DNA of 64,000 nt from Luidia sarsii (taxonomy: Eukaryota; Echinodermata; Asteroidea; Paxillosida; Luidiidae). The translations under genes and the position numbers were made by a program. The stretch is taken from assembly GCA_949987565.1 (NCBI GenBank), contig OX465110.1, forward strand, positions 654,233 through 718,232, in the 5' to 3' direction. Positions within the stretch are counted from its first letter, which is position 1. Each line of letters opens with the position of its first letter. The notes below the pieces were generated by a model. That model worked only from the letters and a program-made list of their open reading frames with translations, did not search any database and was not told the origin of the DNA. Positions 1-12,550 of this stretch are shown one piece after another.

Positions 1-50
1 CATTGACCCCGGATGTCAGTAGTAGGCTGGTAGTATTTCCTTGGCAACAC

Positions 51-116
51 TCCCCTTCCCATCCCCTCCCCTTCCCATCCCCTCCCCTTCCCATCCCCTC
101 CCCTTCCCCTAACTCC
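51..116. repeat. 17-bp tandem repeat
   Basis: Unit CTTCCCATCCCCTCCCC, a little over three copies. Confidence 0.85.
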
Positions 117-1096
117 GGTCTGTATTTTGCCCTGACTTCAGTCCTTGTCAGGTGACTGGGCCCCAGTCCTACTTGAAGAACATTGTTGCCTCCTGAAGTC
201 AGAGCTAATATTTATTAATCTGGAGGGGACTCCAGCGGGTAGGGTTGCAAAAAGACTTGAGTCACAAGGCTTTGGTAGTTCTGTTCAGAAGTAGAAAACA
301 GAAACCCAATAATGGTGAGAAATTCCACATGATTTTTGTTTTATGGTAAAAAGTTATATTGAATTTGCTCACATCCTCTATTTAAAAAAATATTATCATG
401 AGAATTTTTTTATAATAGTATGTACATGCACATGTAGTGTCATTATGCATAATATTGTGAAATAGAAATGAAAATATTAAATGACAGATTTGTTCATAGA
501 ACTGATTCACAAAATTGTGATTTGATAATTTTTTTGTCATTTGAACTGTAAATGATAATTATAACAAAGAACCTTTCACATTTGGTGAGTGGGAGATATC
601 TGTTCATGGGGCCAACTGTCCCAATATCTCACCGTGATGGGACCAGGTCGAAAAAATAATATTGCAGGGGTCTCTGTGATTATGCAAGTAGGCCTATCCT
701 GATTAGTCCAACAAACACCTGCCCCTATTAAGGGCAATGCATGGCAGGCTGCATCTATAGAATGCAAGATAAAATGCAGTAAAAGAGATGGAAAAGTCAG
801 CGCTCGGAATGAGACCAGCTAGCAAGTCATGTGCAATGTGATCAAGAGGGGAGGAGAGGAGAGGAGGGGAGGAGAGGGAGAGGGAGTGGGAAGGAGCCGA
901 GTGAATTAGACTGTAAATTGTTCATGGCTTGAGATTCCCTCGTCCGATTTCCAGCCCAGTCAATTCCTCTTCCTTTTTTCTTTCTCCGAGATTTGCTGAA
1001 AGATATTGATTTTCCCGCTAATTAGAAGGAGGTAATAAAACAAGGTTCCTCTGTGCTAGCATCCAGCGCCGGGCAGGGTAGGGCAAGTCAGAGGTG
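117..1096. other. No gene seen
   Basis: AT-rich non-coding sequence, with a short GA-rich patch at 847-892. Nothing further supported. Confidence 0.6.
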
Positions 1097-1164
1097 GAGA
1101 GAGAAAGAGAGAGACAGAGAGGCAGAGACAGAGAGAGACAGAGAGAAAGAGAGAGAGAGAGAGC
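1097..1164. repeat. GA/GACA simple repeat
   Basis: AGAGAGACAGAGAGGCAGAG-type purine sequence. Confidence 0.9.
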
Positions 1165-1980
1165 CTTTTTTTATTTATGTGATCTGCCTGTCTCAGCCTG
1201 CAAAGGCAGGGCGGGGAAATGAGTTTGGAATTGTTTTTGCAAGGCCACCTGATTTGAATTGTTACAAGATGAGCAATCCCCAGCAAGATCTGCACAGGGA
1301 TAGGTGATTTGTATTTTATAATTTACCCTTTTTTTGGAGTTATTTGTCTTAGTGAGCCTTAGCTTCCCTGCTTGTTCCTGAGATAAAGCGTGGGAGCGAT
1401 GTGACATGAATGTGATGTCCATCCTAGCTTTTCCTTCTACCTTCATCAGCTAGCTAATGGAAAATTCTTTGTTCCACTGTAGTGCTGATTAAAGCACCAA
1501 TCGATGCTAGCCCCCACTGTTAATGAATTCCCTCGTTTTTTGTCAGTATTGACTTATTCATGTTTGTTCAAGGGGAATTAATTTGCCAGCTTTTCTTTGT
1601 GCTGTCCAACTGTTCACCCCTCCCCTCCTCGTCCCCTCCCCCTAACCGTCACTGCACTTGACAGGGGCCCGCTGCACTGATCAGCATTGACACGCTCTAA
1701 GCTTTTTTTGTTTCACCAATGTTAAGATCAATACGTCACCTTGGTTATATGAATACGCGATGTCAATCAATAGTGTGGAGGTGTTGGACTGAGAGAGAAC
1801 TGTGTGGTCCTTCAGAAAGATTTTTGGTCAAAACAGTCCAGATTTAATGTCAAATCTAAACTCGACTTGTTTTCAATTTTTGCTGGACATTAGCTTCTCT
1901 TCATAATTGCAATATTTAACTCTTTTTTTGTGGGGGGGGGGGTGAATGGTCTGTCTATTTCATTTACATGTATTTGGTGG

Positions 1981-2012
1981 TCAACTGGCTGGCTGGTTGG
2001 CTGACTGAATGA

Positions 2013-2056
<44 letters not shown>

Positions 2057-2280
2057 ATGGTTGGCTTGCTGGCTGGCTGACTGACTGACTGACTGACTGG
2101 CTGGTTGGCTGACTGACTGACTGGCTGGCTGGCTGGTTGGCTGACTGGCTGGCTGGCTGGCTGGCTGGATGGCTGGATGGCTGGCTGGTTGGCTGGGTGG
2201 CTGTCAGGATGGATAGCTGGTTGGCTTGCTGGTTGGCTGGCTGGCTGTCTGTCTGGCTGGCTGGTTGGCTGACTGACTGA

Positions 2281-2319
<39 letters not shown>

Positions 2320-2607
2320 TCTGGATGGTTGGCTTGCTGGCTGACTAACTGACTGACTGACTGACTGACTGACTGACTGACTGGCTGGCTGGTTGGCTGA
2401 CTGACTGACTGGCTGGCTGGCTGGTTGGCTGACTGGCTGGCTGGCTGGCTGGCTGGATGGCTGGATGGCTGGCTGGTTGGCTGGGTGGCTGTCAGGATGG
2501 ATAGCTGGTTGGCTTGCTGGTTGGCTGGCTGGCTGTCTGTCTGTCTGGATGGCTGGCTGGTTGGCTTGCTGGCTGGCTGACTGACTGACTGACTGGCTGG
2601 CTGGTTG

Positions 2608-2672
<65 letters not shown>

Positions 2673-2673
2673 T

Positions 2674-2768
<95 letters not shown>
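1981..2768. repeat. GGCT tetranucleotide array with 288-bp higher-order duplication
   Basis: About 790 bp of GGCT with GACT, GGTT, GGAT and GTCT variants. The marker block GGCTGTCAGGATGGATAGCT occurs at about 2200 and again 288 bases later, with matching neighbours on both sides. The long minus-strand frame (Ala-Ser-Gln-Pro repeats) is only a by-product of this repeat. Confidence 0.95.
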
Positions 2769-2769
<1 letters not shown>

Positions 2770-4454
2770 TAGCTGGTTGACAATCTCTTCCTGTTTGATT
2801 TCTGTACTTGTTCTGCACATTTGTTTGTGTATTTTGAGGCATTAAGGACAAGCCTTCGTTGCACTGTTTGAATGATTCATAGTAGCCACTGGAATACCCT
2901 GTCAGTCAAACGGCTACGAAGGCTATCTATGGTTTGGCTCTGGCCATGAGAAATGGAGCGACCAGTCCATGACTACATGGAGCAGTTAATGATGTATCGT
3001 CAATCAATACATGAAGAACCTGTCACATGTTTTGCCTCAACTACATGTAGACTTGGCTACTTTTGTTCTCTCTCCATGCAGACAGATCCATAACATTATA
3101 AATTCCAAGTACATTTGTCTGAAGAGTTTTGTTTTTCTAAATATGTGTAACAATTTTAAACAAATCTGAGAGAAAAAGAGAATGGTGACAAATGTTTGTT
3201 CATTAATGCAAATATTGGGAAATCATATAAAATATTGTAGATGTTTCCATTTACTTGTAAAAATCATGTCGTTTTGTAAATCAGCACAATTATACATTAT
3301 TATTTTCTTCAAATTATGGACAATTATGTTCAACCAACAAGTTTATGGTCAATGTCTAAGTCTATTTAATATTAATTTTACAAAATGCTTTTCACTTCCA
3401 TTCTACATTGGGTCAATTCGTTTTCATAAATTATTTTGTTTTCTGCTAAATTCTTTCTTTGTGAAAGCCACTGCTCAAGGATAAAAACATCATGGCTTCC
3501 AACCTTTTGCTTGATAATTCTGCTCAATCTACATGTAGTCAGGACGTCATGATCCAGTGCCTGGTGTTCACTTGATGTTTAATTTAACCCTGTTTTATCG
3601 TCGATACATTTATTCATGCAAGAAAGTTAGAAAGACCGATGGTACGATCCTAGCAGGACTTTTCTCTGCCTTTGAGAACTGTCCTATCTGCCATTAACAG
3701 CAAGATTCTTCAGAATACATTTGTTTTCCTTGTATAAATTCCAGGTACTTATCCACGTACTCCATCTTCCTTAATCTGACGAGTATTGCGCCGATTTCTT
3801 GTTTGAATAATATTCAGTCGTCTAGGATGCAGCTTGCGGGATTCAAAAACAAAAAGTCTCTTCCCCATTACCATCGTTCTTCCTGCGCACAATTAACAAG
3901 GTTAAAATATCCTAATACCCATTTGAAAGATTGTCAATCGTCCTGCTAGTTCCATGAATAATTGAAATCGCTTGCCATTTTGATAGGGATTTAGCAACTG
4001 ACTGAGTAAATGCATGCATTAAAATATGGCTGTACAGTCGTTGCATGGTCATGTAGCTTATAAGAGCATGCACATAAATTAATGAAGATGAAGGCTTGCA
4101 ACTTTTACGGGGGTAATGGCAGGAACGGCCTGGCAGCCTCCCCCCCCCCCCCCGGTCATTGCCTTGATGCTCCTTCAAGCAACCAGAACAAATATCAGCT
4201 TTTTCCTCTGAGAAGTGTCCAGTTTTTTGCCGGGGGACTTGCCTGGCCGTCGTCATCTTGATGAAGCCAAGTTGTGGCTGTGAAGACTAGCCGGTCGGAC
4301 ACCATGAATGATGTGCCTTATCTGTCACATCTCTGCCCACATCTCTGCCCACATGGAGTGAAGCGCTGAGGAGGAGTCTTGATTTGTTGGGTTTATTCAA
4401 CGCGGGGCTTTAGCGTTAATTAGTTACATTGGGATCGTTTTGCTGATATTTCAG
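2769..4454. other. No gene seen
   Basis: AT-rich. It holds only the repeat fragment at 3643, a C14 run at 4141 and a 14-bp tandem duplication (ATCTCTGCCCACAT) at about 4329-4356. Confidence 0.6.
3643..3680 (+). repeat. Interspersed hairpin repeat family, fragment
   Basis: ACGATCCTAGCAGGACTTTT followed by CTCTGCCTTTGAGAACT, a shortened two-arm remnant. Confidence 0.45.
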
Positions 4455-4591
4455 ATCTTCATGCGTCAAAGCGGAACTGCGCGGGGTTTGCGAGTGCCCA
4501 GTCCCGAGGCTGCAAGTTGATGTTGATGTTGGCTTTGCCGTCAAGAATACACCTCACCTGACATGCACCAAATTGCGTTAGATTCTACTCG
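4455..4591 (+). other. Exon-like block, frame closes just before the donor
   Basis: The acceptor GATCGTTTTGCTGATATTTCAG and the donor CTACTCG followed by GTAAGT are both good. One frame is open for 42 codons, with cysteine-containing text such as SSCVKAELRGVCECPVPRLQ, then ends in TAG nine bases before the donor. The other two frames stop earlier. The block is GC-richer than the flanks. It may be a non-coding or 5' UTR exon. The minus strand also carries a good donor here (CATGTCAG then GTGAGG, plus-strand 4546-4551), so the orientation is not settled. Confidence 0.28.
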
Positions 4592-7348
4592 GTAAGTGAA
4601 ATAGAATCAAAAATCATTTTGCCTTGGAATTGATATTATTTGTCTGACTGTAGCCCGGCCTTGGCTGACTTGCACTGCTCACATTTACTCAGTCAGGGAA
4701 GAGACTACATCGGTGTAGTTCATTTTGATTCATACTGAAAATAACCGGGGCTCTGTGACAACAAATAACTAACAAATGGGGCTGCTGTTGTTTCTGTACC
4801 AAAGTTGTTTCCATAGCTGAGCACGCTGTGTGTACTGTCAAGCAAGAGTGATATCGTTTGGTTATTTACATGAACACTGTCCTGTGGATAGGGGTGATCT
4901 GAGGGTCATGATACAAAAGCTGTCATCATTTTACTTTGAACAGTTGGCACAATGCAAATGCATTTGTCTGGGGGAGAGAACAAACAAATATTGAAAACAA
5001 AATGTCTACCCCAGCGTTTCTGAAGAATTTTAAGAAACATTGTTATGTACATGTTCCTTTAGAATTAGGGTCTTGTACAGACTGTATCCAGTATCAGATG
5101 TTGAGAATTGGGCTGGGGTATAAACATGTCAGATGAGTGAAAATGAAAGAAATAGTGAAATGGATAATGTGTCCAGTTGTCTAGAAGTACATGTACCGGG
5201 TAGGAAGGGTCAGTTCCATCCCAATCATCCCTAGTCTTTGTAATACCTTTATAGCAGTTTGACATCCTTGGATCTTCTGTAACTAAAATGGTGAGAATTC
5301 TGAATAGTCTAGCAGGAGAAGATTTCCATTTTTCCATGGTCCATTCTAAGATGTCTGATAAGGGGATAGGATCATGTGTATAAACGTACATGTAATCCAA
5401 TGTGCTGCCACTGGTTGTAGAATGTCAAGTACACTTGGTCTGTTGCAGGGAAGAAAATCGAGGTTGTGAGAGATTTGTGTGAAGAGCATTGCTGAGCAGG
5501 ATACTGTGGTTGCTGCCATGTGCGTATTATTTCTGCCATTTTAAGCACATTTGGGTCGAGGAGAAGAGTGTAGTGTACACCAACCCATATACCGGTACCC
5601 ATCCCATCTCTCCTACCCGTTCTGACACCATGAGTTCAAACCTAGAACTACCCACAGCGTTATCCAAGCAGTCTTACTTAAGCTGCTTCTCGCAGCATCA
5701 AAAAGTTACGGGTTCAAGTCTCTTTTCAATCAGTGCAAGCAAACAGTGTCTCTCTCCCTACCCCCTAGCAAGTTTTAGTCCAAATATTTATGAACAAGTG
5801 CAAATGTATATTGCTTTACCCAATGTAATCTCTGCAAACGGTAGAGTTACAGTGATAAGAGAGAAAGAGAAGAAGAAGAAGAAGTAAGGGAAAGTTTATT
5901 GATTGCTGCAGTTTCTGTGGGTGCTGCCTGCAAATTATGGATGTTCGGAGAATATACGTCGAGCAGAAATGTTCTTTTGCGCGATTGTCCCAGTCCGCGT
6001 GTTGGTTCTGTAACCTATACTGCCTTGCATGGCTTGGTTACTTCAGTCATTTCTATGACCACTTTAGAATTGGCAGCACAATGTCGTGTATAGATTGCCG
6101 GGGCAGTGTCTTTTGCCCAACAATATTAAGGAAAATATTGTGCCTTCTGACTGAGAAACAAAGTCAGGTTATGCGATCCTTTTTCCATTCATTACAGACT
6201 AGAAAGCACTTCTACCATGTCCCTTGGATGCAGAGCGTTGATGGAACAGAATGAAATAATGCACTATGGATACAAGTAAACAAAGGGAAGGGAAATAGAA
6301 GGCCTATTTTGTGTCCTGCTTTTTTTTCAGTTTTCGGTTTTGGTTTGGCTAGGACTTAACGTTAATTACAAAGAATCCTTACATTTAGAATTAGAATTGA
6401 ATGGAAGCCAGGGATGCTGAGCAAGGATCCTGACATATATATTTATGTTGGTTGAGGGGGTAACAACGGTTTAGAAGTGGACTTCTTTTGTCCGATTTTA
6501 ATGTATTCATCAGTTCAGCTTGGAGGGGTTTTTAGGCAACAAACAGTTTAGACAATTTGCATCCATTGGCATTGGCATGTATACGACTTGATCGTAATGT
6601 TTACAACCTGTGTAATTGGAATGGTACAGTACAATACATGGAAATGTATCCATAGTTGTGCTCTTTTTGTTTTCTTTGGTGAGAACGGACGGAAATGCTC
6701 TGGCAGATTTGAAGCTATGGGACAAGCATTTGGATCGAGTCTGTTTGTTACTGAGCCTCCACTAACTCAGATATAAGATGAATTTGATATTGGCCAAGTG
6801 ATACAGAAGCTGTTCTGAATCAGTTTGCTACGGTTAGGAGCTGGCCTGAAGTCATGCGTGTACTTTGAAGTATTTGGACTCTAATCCAGCCCATGTTGTG
6901 AGGGTTTTCCAAGGCTCTGATGAGAGATTGGATGATTAGAAACAAGCTGAAATCCTTTTAGATATTACCTTGAGGACTTGATGAGCCCATTTAGCGTGTT
7001 AATGGGTGAGTTCATTCAGAAGGAAATAGATGAAGATCTTTTTAAAAGCCCCCACCCTCCCATTTCGATGAATATTTCATCATGGTGATCAGTACTGTAC
7101 ATGCACAATTGAGGGGCACTAATTAGCAGGGATGTTAGCGGTTAATGTACATGTACATGTACGATACGCTTTCACCCCGTGCTGTTTTCATCCAATCTTG
7201 TCTGGACTCACTTTGATGCCCACATGGCTTCTGCCTCAGCTCCTTCCCCTTGATTTCTCCCCATCGTTCAGCTGGTTTGAAGGCGCAGAGCACTCGCAAT
7301 ACCACACAGCCTCCTCCATCCTCCACTCCTCTCTTGTACGACTTGCAG
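4592..7348. other. No gene firmly seen
   Basis: Several short open frames with no paired splice signals. A weak exon-like piece at 6962-7005 (YYLEDLMSPFSVLM, GTGAGT donor, phase 2 to 1) does not fit the phases of its neighbours. Confidence 0.5.
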
Positions 7349-7478
7349 TGACCCAAGTCTAAACATACAGTGCCGGGCAGGGATGTCCAGTCGTGACTCT
7401 GGCGAGAGACGTGTGATGAACCTTGGCAGGTCGTTTGGACTAAATAGCTTCTGGGAAATGAAGGAGGGATGGTTGGAG
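7349..7478 (+). CDS. Candidate first coding exon with ATG at 7383
   Basis: A pyrimidine-rich acceptor (CTCCTCTCTTGTACGACTTGCAG) precedes 130 bases open in one frame, ending TTGGAG before GTAGGA. If translation starts at the ATG at 7383, the peptide begins MSSRDSGERRVMNLGRSFGL and continues NSFWEMKEGWLE, leaving in phase 0. Unspliced, that frame stops five codons later. The open frame also extends upstream to about 7281, so the ATG need not be the start. If real, the upstream part would be 5' UTR and an upstream exon should exist. No promoter was recognised. Phase 0 output is compatible with the candidates at 20217 and 25816, but other genes or chance are equally possible. Confidence 0.28.
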
Positions 7479-9009
7479 GTAGGACGGCTCTAGAGTGAGG
7501 CCGTGTCCAAAAACCATTTCAATTCTGCAAACCTTGGTCATCTTTTAAATCTGGCCTTCTTGTTTATCCCTTAATGAGGGTCCACATCATCGGAGGCTGA
7601 TTTATAATCGTTATCTGCCAGCACGTAGGCGTAACTGTCTTACACCACAGCTTACTTACCATTCCTCGTCAAAAGGCAAAGATCAGCCTTCATTTCCAAT
7701 CCAAAAACTTGCCATTTGCAGGTCCAAAATCTCCAAAGAATGCATCCCTAAAGAGTGAATAATGAGAAGCTAGCATTGATTGAACCTAAGAACTGCAATC
7801 ACAAGATGCAAACTACATATTTCCTGTCCTCTTTGGGTTGAGAATAATCTGGTCATGTTAGAAGAAACACAGATAGCATAGACATGTGCATGTACAGTAT
7901 GTGTACAGTGTACAGTGTACAATGTACATGTGAATTGTATTTGCCTTAAGATGCTACTCTCCAATTCCGCTTCTATTTGTAATAAAGATGAAATGTATCG
8001 ATCCTTCACAGTATATTCTATATTTTATAAACAGAAATGTATAATCTCAGAGCGATTCTCTACTGTGAAAAATAAATGAATGAATGAATGAATGAATGAA
8101 TCCTCTCATGAAGAATGATTACTTTTTATGTTTCATACTGTACTTTTACTATTTAGTCAAAATTTGTACCAAAAATTAAACAAAACAAATGAAAGGAATT
8201 GAATGCTTAAGGGTCATTTTGTTGTTAGACAAAATGCCTTTTATTGGATTTCCCCTCCACTTACAACTTCAAACTGCCGAACTATTTTAACCCAGCCTTG
8301 ACATACTATCAGTGGGATCAATAATTGTATGTTTATCATTCTAAAATGCCTTAATCAAGGTCTGCATTTAATTGTGGAGTGAGGGTACCATTTGGTCTCA
8401 GCAAGCCTTTTATACGACCGCTACAGTTATCAAGAGCTTGTACAAATAAAAATACAGTTTTAAAACGGGTGGCACTTAACACGGCCTGACAGAATCATTA
8501 GCAAAAAGACAATGTGTGAGGGCTGATTGCTAAGTCAACCGTTAGCAAGTAAGAGTTAGAGAATACAGACATGTATCTGAACAGTGCTTTAGATTCTGGT
8601 CAGTTGGTGTCCACGTACTGGTACCAATATCACGTCACAAATCACAATGCTTTGAATACACCCTTTACATTTGACTTGAATTCTGATGGACACTTTCAAC
8701 CTGAGGTCAAAGGAAGCTAGCTGATTGGCCAAGCAGATATACTGTACATGTACATATACTAGCCTCTCCTGCAATCTCATTTCTCACCTTCTAAGATGAC
8801 GGAGTATTGACGTCAATGTGTAAGATCTGTAACATGCATACAAATACACTGCCATATGCATGTGTGTGTGTGTAATATGACGCAGATATGGCCATGCATC
8901 TATGTACACTACCTTTCTGTGAATGTATTTAAGGAATTCATCTCCAATATGAAATAGGAAACATCTGTACGCGCTGGTAATTGTTTACAATTGGGAGACA
9001 CAGACATTT
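7479..9009. other. No gene seen
   Basis: Mixed intron-like sequence with TACATGTA words and the GAAT repeat at 8070. Confidence 0.6.
8070..8101. repeat. GAAT tetranucleotide repeat
   Basis: About seven copies. Confidence 0.85.
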
Positions 9010-9038
9010 TGAGCCTAGCAGGACCTTTCTCAAAGGCA
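9010..9038 (+). repeat. Interspersed hairpin repeat family, fragment
   Basis: GAGCCTAGCAGGACCTTTCT followed by CAAAGGC only. Confidence 0.55.
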
Positions 9039-9240
9039 TTATGTCGTGCTAAAATCACACAAGTTCAAAGCCCTGTCAAGCTGCATTTTGCTCATTATGT
9101 ACTCTAAGTCAGTTTGTAATTCAATGTACATGTAAGCACTTTGCAAAATGCAACATTTGCCTAAAACTCAAGAATGAAATACAAGGTATATTTTTGTTTC
9201 AGTTAATTTTTTTGTAGAAAATACAGATACAATACTGTAT

Positions 9241-9370
9241 GATACAAACTGCTTACTGACTTACATGTAATAACCCAAATATAAATTTTAAGATATAATA
9301 TAAATATAATATAATATAAAATCAAGGGCCTGATGTTACAGTCTTAGCAGGACCTTTCCTAAAAGCAGAA
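9241..9370 (+). repeat. Interspersed hairpin repeat family, diverged copy
   Basis: AAACTGCTTACTGACTTAC, then an AT-rich insertion (ATATAATATAAATATAATA), then GGGCCTGATGTTACAGTCTT and AGCAGGACCTTTCC. Confidence 0.65.
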
Positions 9371-11220
9371 AGAGAAAGCCTTTGAAAAGTATCAGTCCGT
9401 CTCAATTATTATTATTATTTTTTTAAAGATTGTGGTTTGGTTTGTATGATTTGTATGAATCTCTGTCCAACTAAAAATACATTGTTAGAAGAGAATGTGT
9501 TGAAATCCTAACAATGAAAAAAAAAAAATGGGTTTTTTTGTCTGATCAGAGAGTACATTGTGAATTGTCTGGAGTCATCTGTGCGAGCACTTGGATGAAA
9601 GAACGAAGGCATCGTCAATTTGTGATCAAATGTCCTGCCTGGCAGAGGTCCATTCTGACCTGGAAATGTGGAAGCCATACAGCCCTTGGGCTTTGTACTC
9701 CAGAAGAGAAAAGAATTTGATAGCTGGCCTGAGGACCTTTGGTCTTGTGAGATGGACGCTGGGTTGGGGCAGCCATTTGAAATTGAAACACGGTAACGTA
9801 CGGTGCTGAGTGAAGTATTGTCCCGTGTGCATGTTGGCGCGTGGCGTGGCGCGGGTGTTCTCCGGGCAGTCCTTGTGGCCTCCTACTTGTCGGCCTACAA
9901 GCTTCCTTTTAGAATTGGCAAGTGTATCGCACAGAGATGCCGAGAAGAAACGGGAAAAGGGGGCCTATTGTTTGGCAGTCGGTGAGGGAGAAGGAGGTGG
10001 GACAATACGCTACACAAATGTGTTCTATACGGGTTCGGAGTACCCCACATTCAGGCACTACTGACTCGGATAACTACATGTGTGTGTACTTTTTTTTTTA
10101 AAGAGCTCCGCCTTGTATGCATGTATTGAAGCACTTGGGGAAACTAGGTCAAGACATCTACCCCCCCCCCCAAGAAAAAAAAAAGCGCAACATCATTGCC
10201 TTATAATTGTACTAATGACGCTTTAGAGTCTTGTCTCAGCACAGTATGCATCATGTCCAGCGTTGGAAATGTGCTGACAGAAGGAGAGCGGCTCTGAGGG
10301 CTGTTCCCATCTGCTTGGCAGACAACGTTGTCTTCTCCTTTACCTCACCTACACCTGCCAGTCATAATGATATTAGAAAACTGGCCGAGCTGATAAACAC
10401 CCCTCACTTGTTGTGATTCATGATGACTTATTCTGTTAGAGCCCTCTGCAGTTGGATCAGGGGGGGGGGGGGGTTAGGAGAGGGAAGGGAAAGGGGGCAA
10501 GGGTAGGGGCAAGGGCCAGCCTCATCCCCTGTACTTCTCACCTTTACTTCAGCGGGATGACCTGGCCAACTTGGCTGGGGACTTAACGGGATTAATTACT
10601 CATGAGAAAATTGGCTTTGCAGAAGTAGGACAGTTAAAATCCCAGGTTGGGAGAGAGAGGGGGGAGAGAGGGGGGGGGGGTTACTTGAGAGCTGTTCTAA
10701 GGCCTTGTCCTAATTGTCCTAATCAATTAGTTTCAGACTAGTCGTCCTCTTGTTTGGCTGAGTAATACCTCAGTGTATCTGTCTGTGCATGTTTTCTGCT
10801 CAACCCTGATCAGTTTGTCAGGATACCCATAGTCATGGCTTGCTTATGTCCACTCGGTTATTTGACTGCAGTTTGACAAACTTTGCAGATCTATACACGT
10901 TGCGCAGTTAATTCTCAGCCCTGCATGAGTATGGATCAGCGGCAGACAAGGAAATAGCCAGACACCAATGCCTGTGCAATTGTTTAGAGAGCTTCCATTC
11001 AAACACCCAAATCATTGCTGCACCCTACATGTACATGTACTTTAACAGCAATCACAGCATTGGTGCATTGAACTGCAAATTGTGTTCACAAATCGAGTAC
11101 TACCATAAAAGAACAGGGTTTGAAAAAAAATAATGGAGGAATTGGTTGCTATACCTGACATTGTAATTCCACAAACCATACTCATTAGAGGTTTATGAAG
11201 TAGAAGTTGTTGAAAAGGGC
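9371..11220. other. No gene firmly seen
   Basis: GC rises at 9800-9960, where overlapping short frames end at a GTGAGG (9983). C and G homopolymer runs occur at 10160, 10460 and 10660. No consistent exon. Confidence 0.5.
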
Positions 11221-11354
11221 CGAGAGAGAGAGACAGAGACAGAGACAGAGACAGAGACGGAGACGGAGACGGAGACGGAGACGGAGACAGAGACAGAGAC
11301 AGAGACAGAGACAGAGACAGAGACAGAGACAGAGACAGAGACAGAGACAGAGAC

Positions 11355-11385
<31 letters not shown>

Positions 11386-11394
11386 GAGAGGAAG
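11221..11394. repeat. GAGACA/GAGACG hexamer array
   Basis: Runs of GAGACA with a central block of GAGACG (about 11256-11288), then back to GAGACA, with GA-dinucleotide ends. It lies 90 bp upstream of the 2-kb transposon-like element. Confidence 0.95.
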
Positions 11395-12108
11395 AGAGAA
11401 AAAACACCCAGGTTGTTTGAGATATGACATTATTCTCAGGTACATGTAATCTCAGTTGCCCCTGCCTTTTCTCCTAGACCTATACCCCTTTCCCACTACG
11501 CAATCTCCGGGTTATCTCGGGGGTAACGGCAAGCCTTACCCCCGAGATACCCCGGGTTGGAAATGGTTGCCAGGACGTTTCCCACTACACTTTTCCCGCC
11601 CCGGGTTGAGACCGAAAAATCGGCCGTTACCCCGGGGTTCGTTAACCCTGCTCGCGACCAGGGTTAAGGATGGAAATCTCGGGGGTAACGGCCGAACCCC
11701 GGGGTTGGCGTTGTAGTGGGAAACCGCGCCGGGGTACGAGTCCGGTGGACATTCTCAGGGTTAAGACACCGGATGCGTTACGTAATGGGACGGTCAGAGG
11801 TGGGATACGTGGCAGGAAAATCCGCATGCGACGCACATCTGGCATTTACAAGAGGGCAGTAAATTCACGACGGCAACGACGGCAGTTGCCGTCGTGCCCT
11901 CACCAATTGCCGCGGTGCCCTTAAATTTGGAGGATTTTCACGGCAACAAATTGCCGTGCCCTTTTAGCACACTGCAGCGCGCATGAAATAATATTCCGAC
12001 TACGGTGCAGTGTGTGCAGCACACATATGGAAGCTTCACTGTACCGTGCGCACTGTCAGCTAAACATTGCGCATTCTGTGCACAACTGTATGGACTGTGG
12101 ATGGGTGT

Positions 12109-12196
12109 ACATGTACATGTACAGTACATGTGCATCTACTGTACACGTACATGTACACGTACACATACACGATCAATGTACATGTACAGTACTTAC
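12109..12196. repeat. GTACATGTAC-rich palindromic patch
   Basis: Repeated GTACATGTACA, GTACACGTACA and CAGTACATG words, each self-complementary, lie inside the 2-kb element. The word also occurs at many other sites in the window. Confidence 0.8.
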
Positions 12197-12460
12197 ATGG
12201 CCATGTCAGATACGTACATGGACAGTGCGTTCGATCCTGACAGTTTCATGTCAACAAACTTTTAATCTGCGGGTACCAGTGAATCTTGGACATCGCTGGC
12301 TGTACCAAACAACGGGTACCAACGGTAGTTGGGAGCGATTTGCGTTGCACGATAGATAGATTGCGCAGCATGCAGCACGTGGTCGGGTTGCGTGCGAAAG
12401 TAGAATCGAAGAGCTGTCAAAGGTTTGCGTGTTCGCGGGTGCCTTTTCAAAGTCGTAACC

Positions 12461-12550
12461 ATGCCCCGAAAGGAGAAAGCTAAACAGCAAAACGAGCTAC
12501 TACTTCACGATACAGCACAAAAATGTCGCAAACTTTATTCTTTTTTTCAG
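12461..12550 (+). pseudogene. Possible transposase 5' exon remnant inside the element
   Basis: An ATG at 12461 opens a 30-codon segment beginning MPRKEKAKQQNELLLHDTAQ and ending KCRKLYSFFQ at CAG followed by GTAGGC. The frame stops six codons further on if unspliced. A basic N-terminus ending in a K-L-x-x-F-F-like motif is a common look for transposase or zinc-finger transposon proteins, but this is only a resemblance. No downstream exon is visible inside the element, which fits a deletion derivative. Chance is possible. Confidence 0.25.

Noticed and set aside
1981..2820. 279-codon minus-strand frame of Ala-Ser-Gln-Pro
   Set aside because: Direct translation of the GGCT microsatellite. Its open length follows from the repeat unit.
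9514..9720. 68-codon frame with Cys and Trp after a T-rich acceptor-like site
   Set aside because: No donor before its stop and no neighbouring phase-compatible exon. A second frame over the same bases is equally open.
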